DNA of 38,220 nucleotides from Flavobacteriales bacterium UBA6057 (lineage in GTDB: Bacteria; Bacteroidota; Bacteroidia; Flavobacteriales_G; Salibacteraceae): NCBI GenBank assembly GCA_002428995.1, contig DIYJ01000014.1, positions 509,416-547,635 on the forward strand, given 5' to 3'. The notes below the pieces were generated by a model. That model saw only the letters and a program-made list of their open reading frames with translations. It was not told the DNA's origin and made no database searches. The position numbers and the translations under genes are program-made. Each line of letters begins with the position of its first letter. Positions within the stretch are counted from its first letter, which is position 1. Below are positions 37,234 to 38,220 of the stretch, piece after piece.

Positions 37234-38055
37234 TCATCGCAGCGTAAACCTTACTGGAAGCAAAAACCGGGCAGTTACAGCTTTTCCATCGAGTTCACCC
37301 GGGATCCAGCGATCAGGGATTTGCTTCACGGCCCGAAGTGCTTCTTCGTCACAGCCACCACCGATGCCTTCTTTTACTTCATGGTCTGTCGCTTTTCCAT
37401 CCACACCCACGAAAAAGGAGATCACTACGGTTCCGTTGATGCCGCTGTCTCTGGCTTCTGCCGGATAGCTCAGTTTCGCTGCGAAGAGCCCGTTACTGGC
37501 TTCACTTGGTCCTCCAATGTGCATTGGAGGACGGTCCAGTGTTGCGCTGTCCGTTCCAAGTTCTGTTTTAATCTCAAATTTCTGCGCAGCGTCTTCATCT
37601 GGTTTGAAATAAAGGAGCTGTCCCGTAGAATAGTCGAACCTCTGAATCACTTCACCCTCAGCATTATAGAACTCCCATGTCCCGGTTCTTTGACCCTCTT
37701 TGTACTCTCCCTGGTTGAGCAGTGAGTTTTCCTTTCCCAGGTTGACATACTCGGTCCAAAGCCCTGTTTTCAGGTCGTTTTTGTAGTTGCCCTGGCTCCT
37801 GATCAGATCCGAATTCCTGAAGTAAACCGTCCAGGTGCTGTCTTTTTGGTTGTTCTTATAATATCCGTTCTCAAGCACATTGTTCTTGTATCCCAATTTT
37901 TGGTAGTTCCCTTGCCGGATGCTCTTGTCTGCTTTCAGCACGTAGTACTCTTCTGTGTATGCTTCGTAGGGAGGCTTGTTCTTCACCTTTTTCAGGTCTT
38001 GCGCGAATGAGCAGAGCGTTGATAGGATGAACAGTGTTGTCAATAGTTGATGCAT
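37234..38055 (-). CDS. TonB C-terminal domain protein with MORN-like repeats
   Basis: A 273-residue exported protein (signal peptide MHQLLTTLFILSTLCSFA). Residues about 45-155 hold repeated MORN/YwqK-like units (GYYKNNQKDSTWTVYF, GNYKNDLKTGLWTEYV, GEYKEGQRTGTWEFYN). The C-terminus (about 190-273: LSYPAEARDSGINGTVVISFFVGVDGKATDHEV..., GCDEEALRAVKQIPDRWIPGELDGKAVTARFLLPVRF) is a TonB energy-transducer domain. It lacks the N-terminal membrane anchor and proline-rich linker of true TonB, so it is probably a periplasmic or surface protein and not a classic energy transducer. Confidence 0.9.
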   Translation of the reverse strand: MHQLLTTLFILSTLCSFAQDLKKVKNKPPYEAYTEEYYVLKADKSIRQGNYQKLGYKNNVLENGYYKNNQKDSTWTVYFRNSDLIRSQGNYKNDLKTGLWTEYVNLGKENSLLNQGEYKEGQRTGTWEFYNAEGEVIQRFDYSTGQLLYFKPDEDAAQKFEIKTELGTDSATLDRPPMHIGGPSEASNGLFAAKLSYPAEARDSGINGTVVISFFVGVDGKATDHEVKEGIGGGCDEEALRAVKQIPDRWIPGELDGKAVTARFLLPVRFTLR

Positions 38056-38198
38056 GACCAGTAGTTGAGGTGCGGGAAGTTTCGAATATAAGCGACACCT
38101 CCTTGGGAGAAAACATCTGCTCCGAGATCAGCGGCACTCTCATTTACCGAGGCGTAAAGCCAAGGAAAGGGCAAGTCTGCTGGATCAGAAACAAAAAA

Positions 38199-38220
38199 GG
38201 CGCTTCCAATTGGAAGCGCC
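38199..38220 (-). terminator. Terminator at the right edge (cut by the window end)
   Basis: A perfect 22-bp palindrome, GGCGCTTCC-AATT-GGAAGCGCC, ends at the window edge and is preceded on the plus strand by a run of six A. Read on the minus strand it is a stem followed by TTTTTT, a standard terminator, so it most likely ends a minus-strand gene lying to the right of the window. The 143 bp between it and the TonB/MORN gene hold no gene. Confidence 0.7.

Noticed and set aside
1..38220. A CRISPR array, prophage, transposon, rRNA or intact tRNA, or a known defence system
   Set aside because: I saw no direct-repeat/spacer structure, no transposase, integrase, Cas or phage structural genes, and no complete cloverleaf sequence on either strand.

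Overview
The window is a chromosomal stretch of a Bacteroidota bacterium, most likely a marine or aquatic member of the Flavobacteriia/Cytophagia side. The evidence is a large secreted protein with a type IX secretion (T9SS) C-terminal sorting domain, a GldL-like small membrane protein, a lipoprotein M3 peptidase, near absence of Shine-Dalgarno sequences, and several promoters of the Bacteroidota form TTG-N20..23-TAnnTTTG. About 46 protein genes are supported. Forty-one are on the minus strand. No rRNA, intact tRNA, CRISPR array, transposase or phage gene was seen.

Layout. 1-103: an 8-bp-period repeat array, then the T9SS protein (104-3283), which carries two tandem copies of a LamG-like module. 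3.3-8.8 kb: a VOC-fold protein, the M3 metallopeptidase, a secreted protein of unknown function, a medium-chain dehydrogenase and a DUF1835 protein. 8.9-10.4 kb: a DJ-1/PfpI-AraC (GlxA-type) regulator divergent from an ABM-type monooxygenase. 10.5-13.7 kb: a haloalkane dehalogenase (HLD-II type)/SRPBCC operon, a MerR/ECF-sigma operon and a divergent DoxX-like gene. 13.8-18.8 kb: an SDR, an AraC regulator and an envelope cluster (flavin amine oxidase lipoprotein, two beta-barrel-like proteins, a two-TM protein). 18.9-20.8 kb: a membrane protein, a Crp/Fnr regulator, a DUF2200 protein and a GNAT acetyltransferase. 20.9-25.9 kb: dispersed repeat A, a DUF2798 protein, an SDR-aldehyde dehydrogenase operon with a Crp/Fnr regulator, and an alpha/beta hydrolase divergent from a TetR regulator. 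25.9-30.2 kb: a DUF6624 protein, a uracil-DNA-glycosylase-family protein, a secreted beta-rich protein, a methyltransferase, a flavodoxin-fold protein and a membrane protein. 30.3-33.1 kb: a YceI/DoxX/DOPA-dioxygenase operon behind a Crp/Fnr regulator, and a small membrane protein. 33.1-38.2 kb: a RibD_C/DHFR-family protein, an AraC regulator, dispersed repeat B, an NTF2-like lipoprotein, a beta-lactamase-family serine hydrolase lipoprotein, a GldL-like peptide and a TonB/MORN protein.

How the genes fit together. The region is a mosaic of small regulator-plus-target modules rather than one large pathway: eight one-component regulators and one ECF sigma factor lie between 8.9 and 34.6 kb. Most of the likely targets are redox or detoxification genes (dehalogenase, ABM monooxygenase, SDRs, ALDH, flavodoxin-fold protein, extradiol dioxygenase, DoxX-like and YceI proteins). 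For four modules the intergenic DNA shows a concrete operator/promoter arrangement: 22-bp-spaced direct repeats between the GlxA-type regulator and the ABM gene; a 22-bp palindrome filling a 23-bp promoter spacer between merR and the doxX-like gene; a duplicated operator-plus-promoter element between the hydrolase and tetR; and two related TTA-type 14-bp sites at identical spacing upstream of the operons beside two Crp/Fnr genes. These are the most informative non-coding features. I did not find a clear defence or other wholly new multi-gene system.
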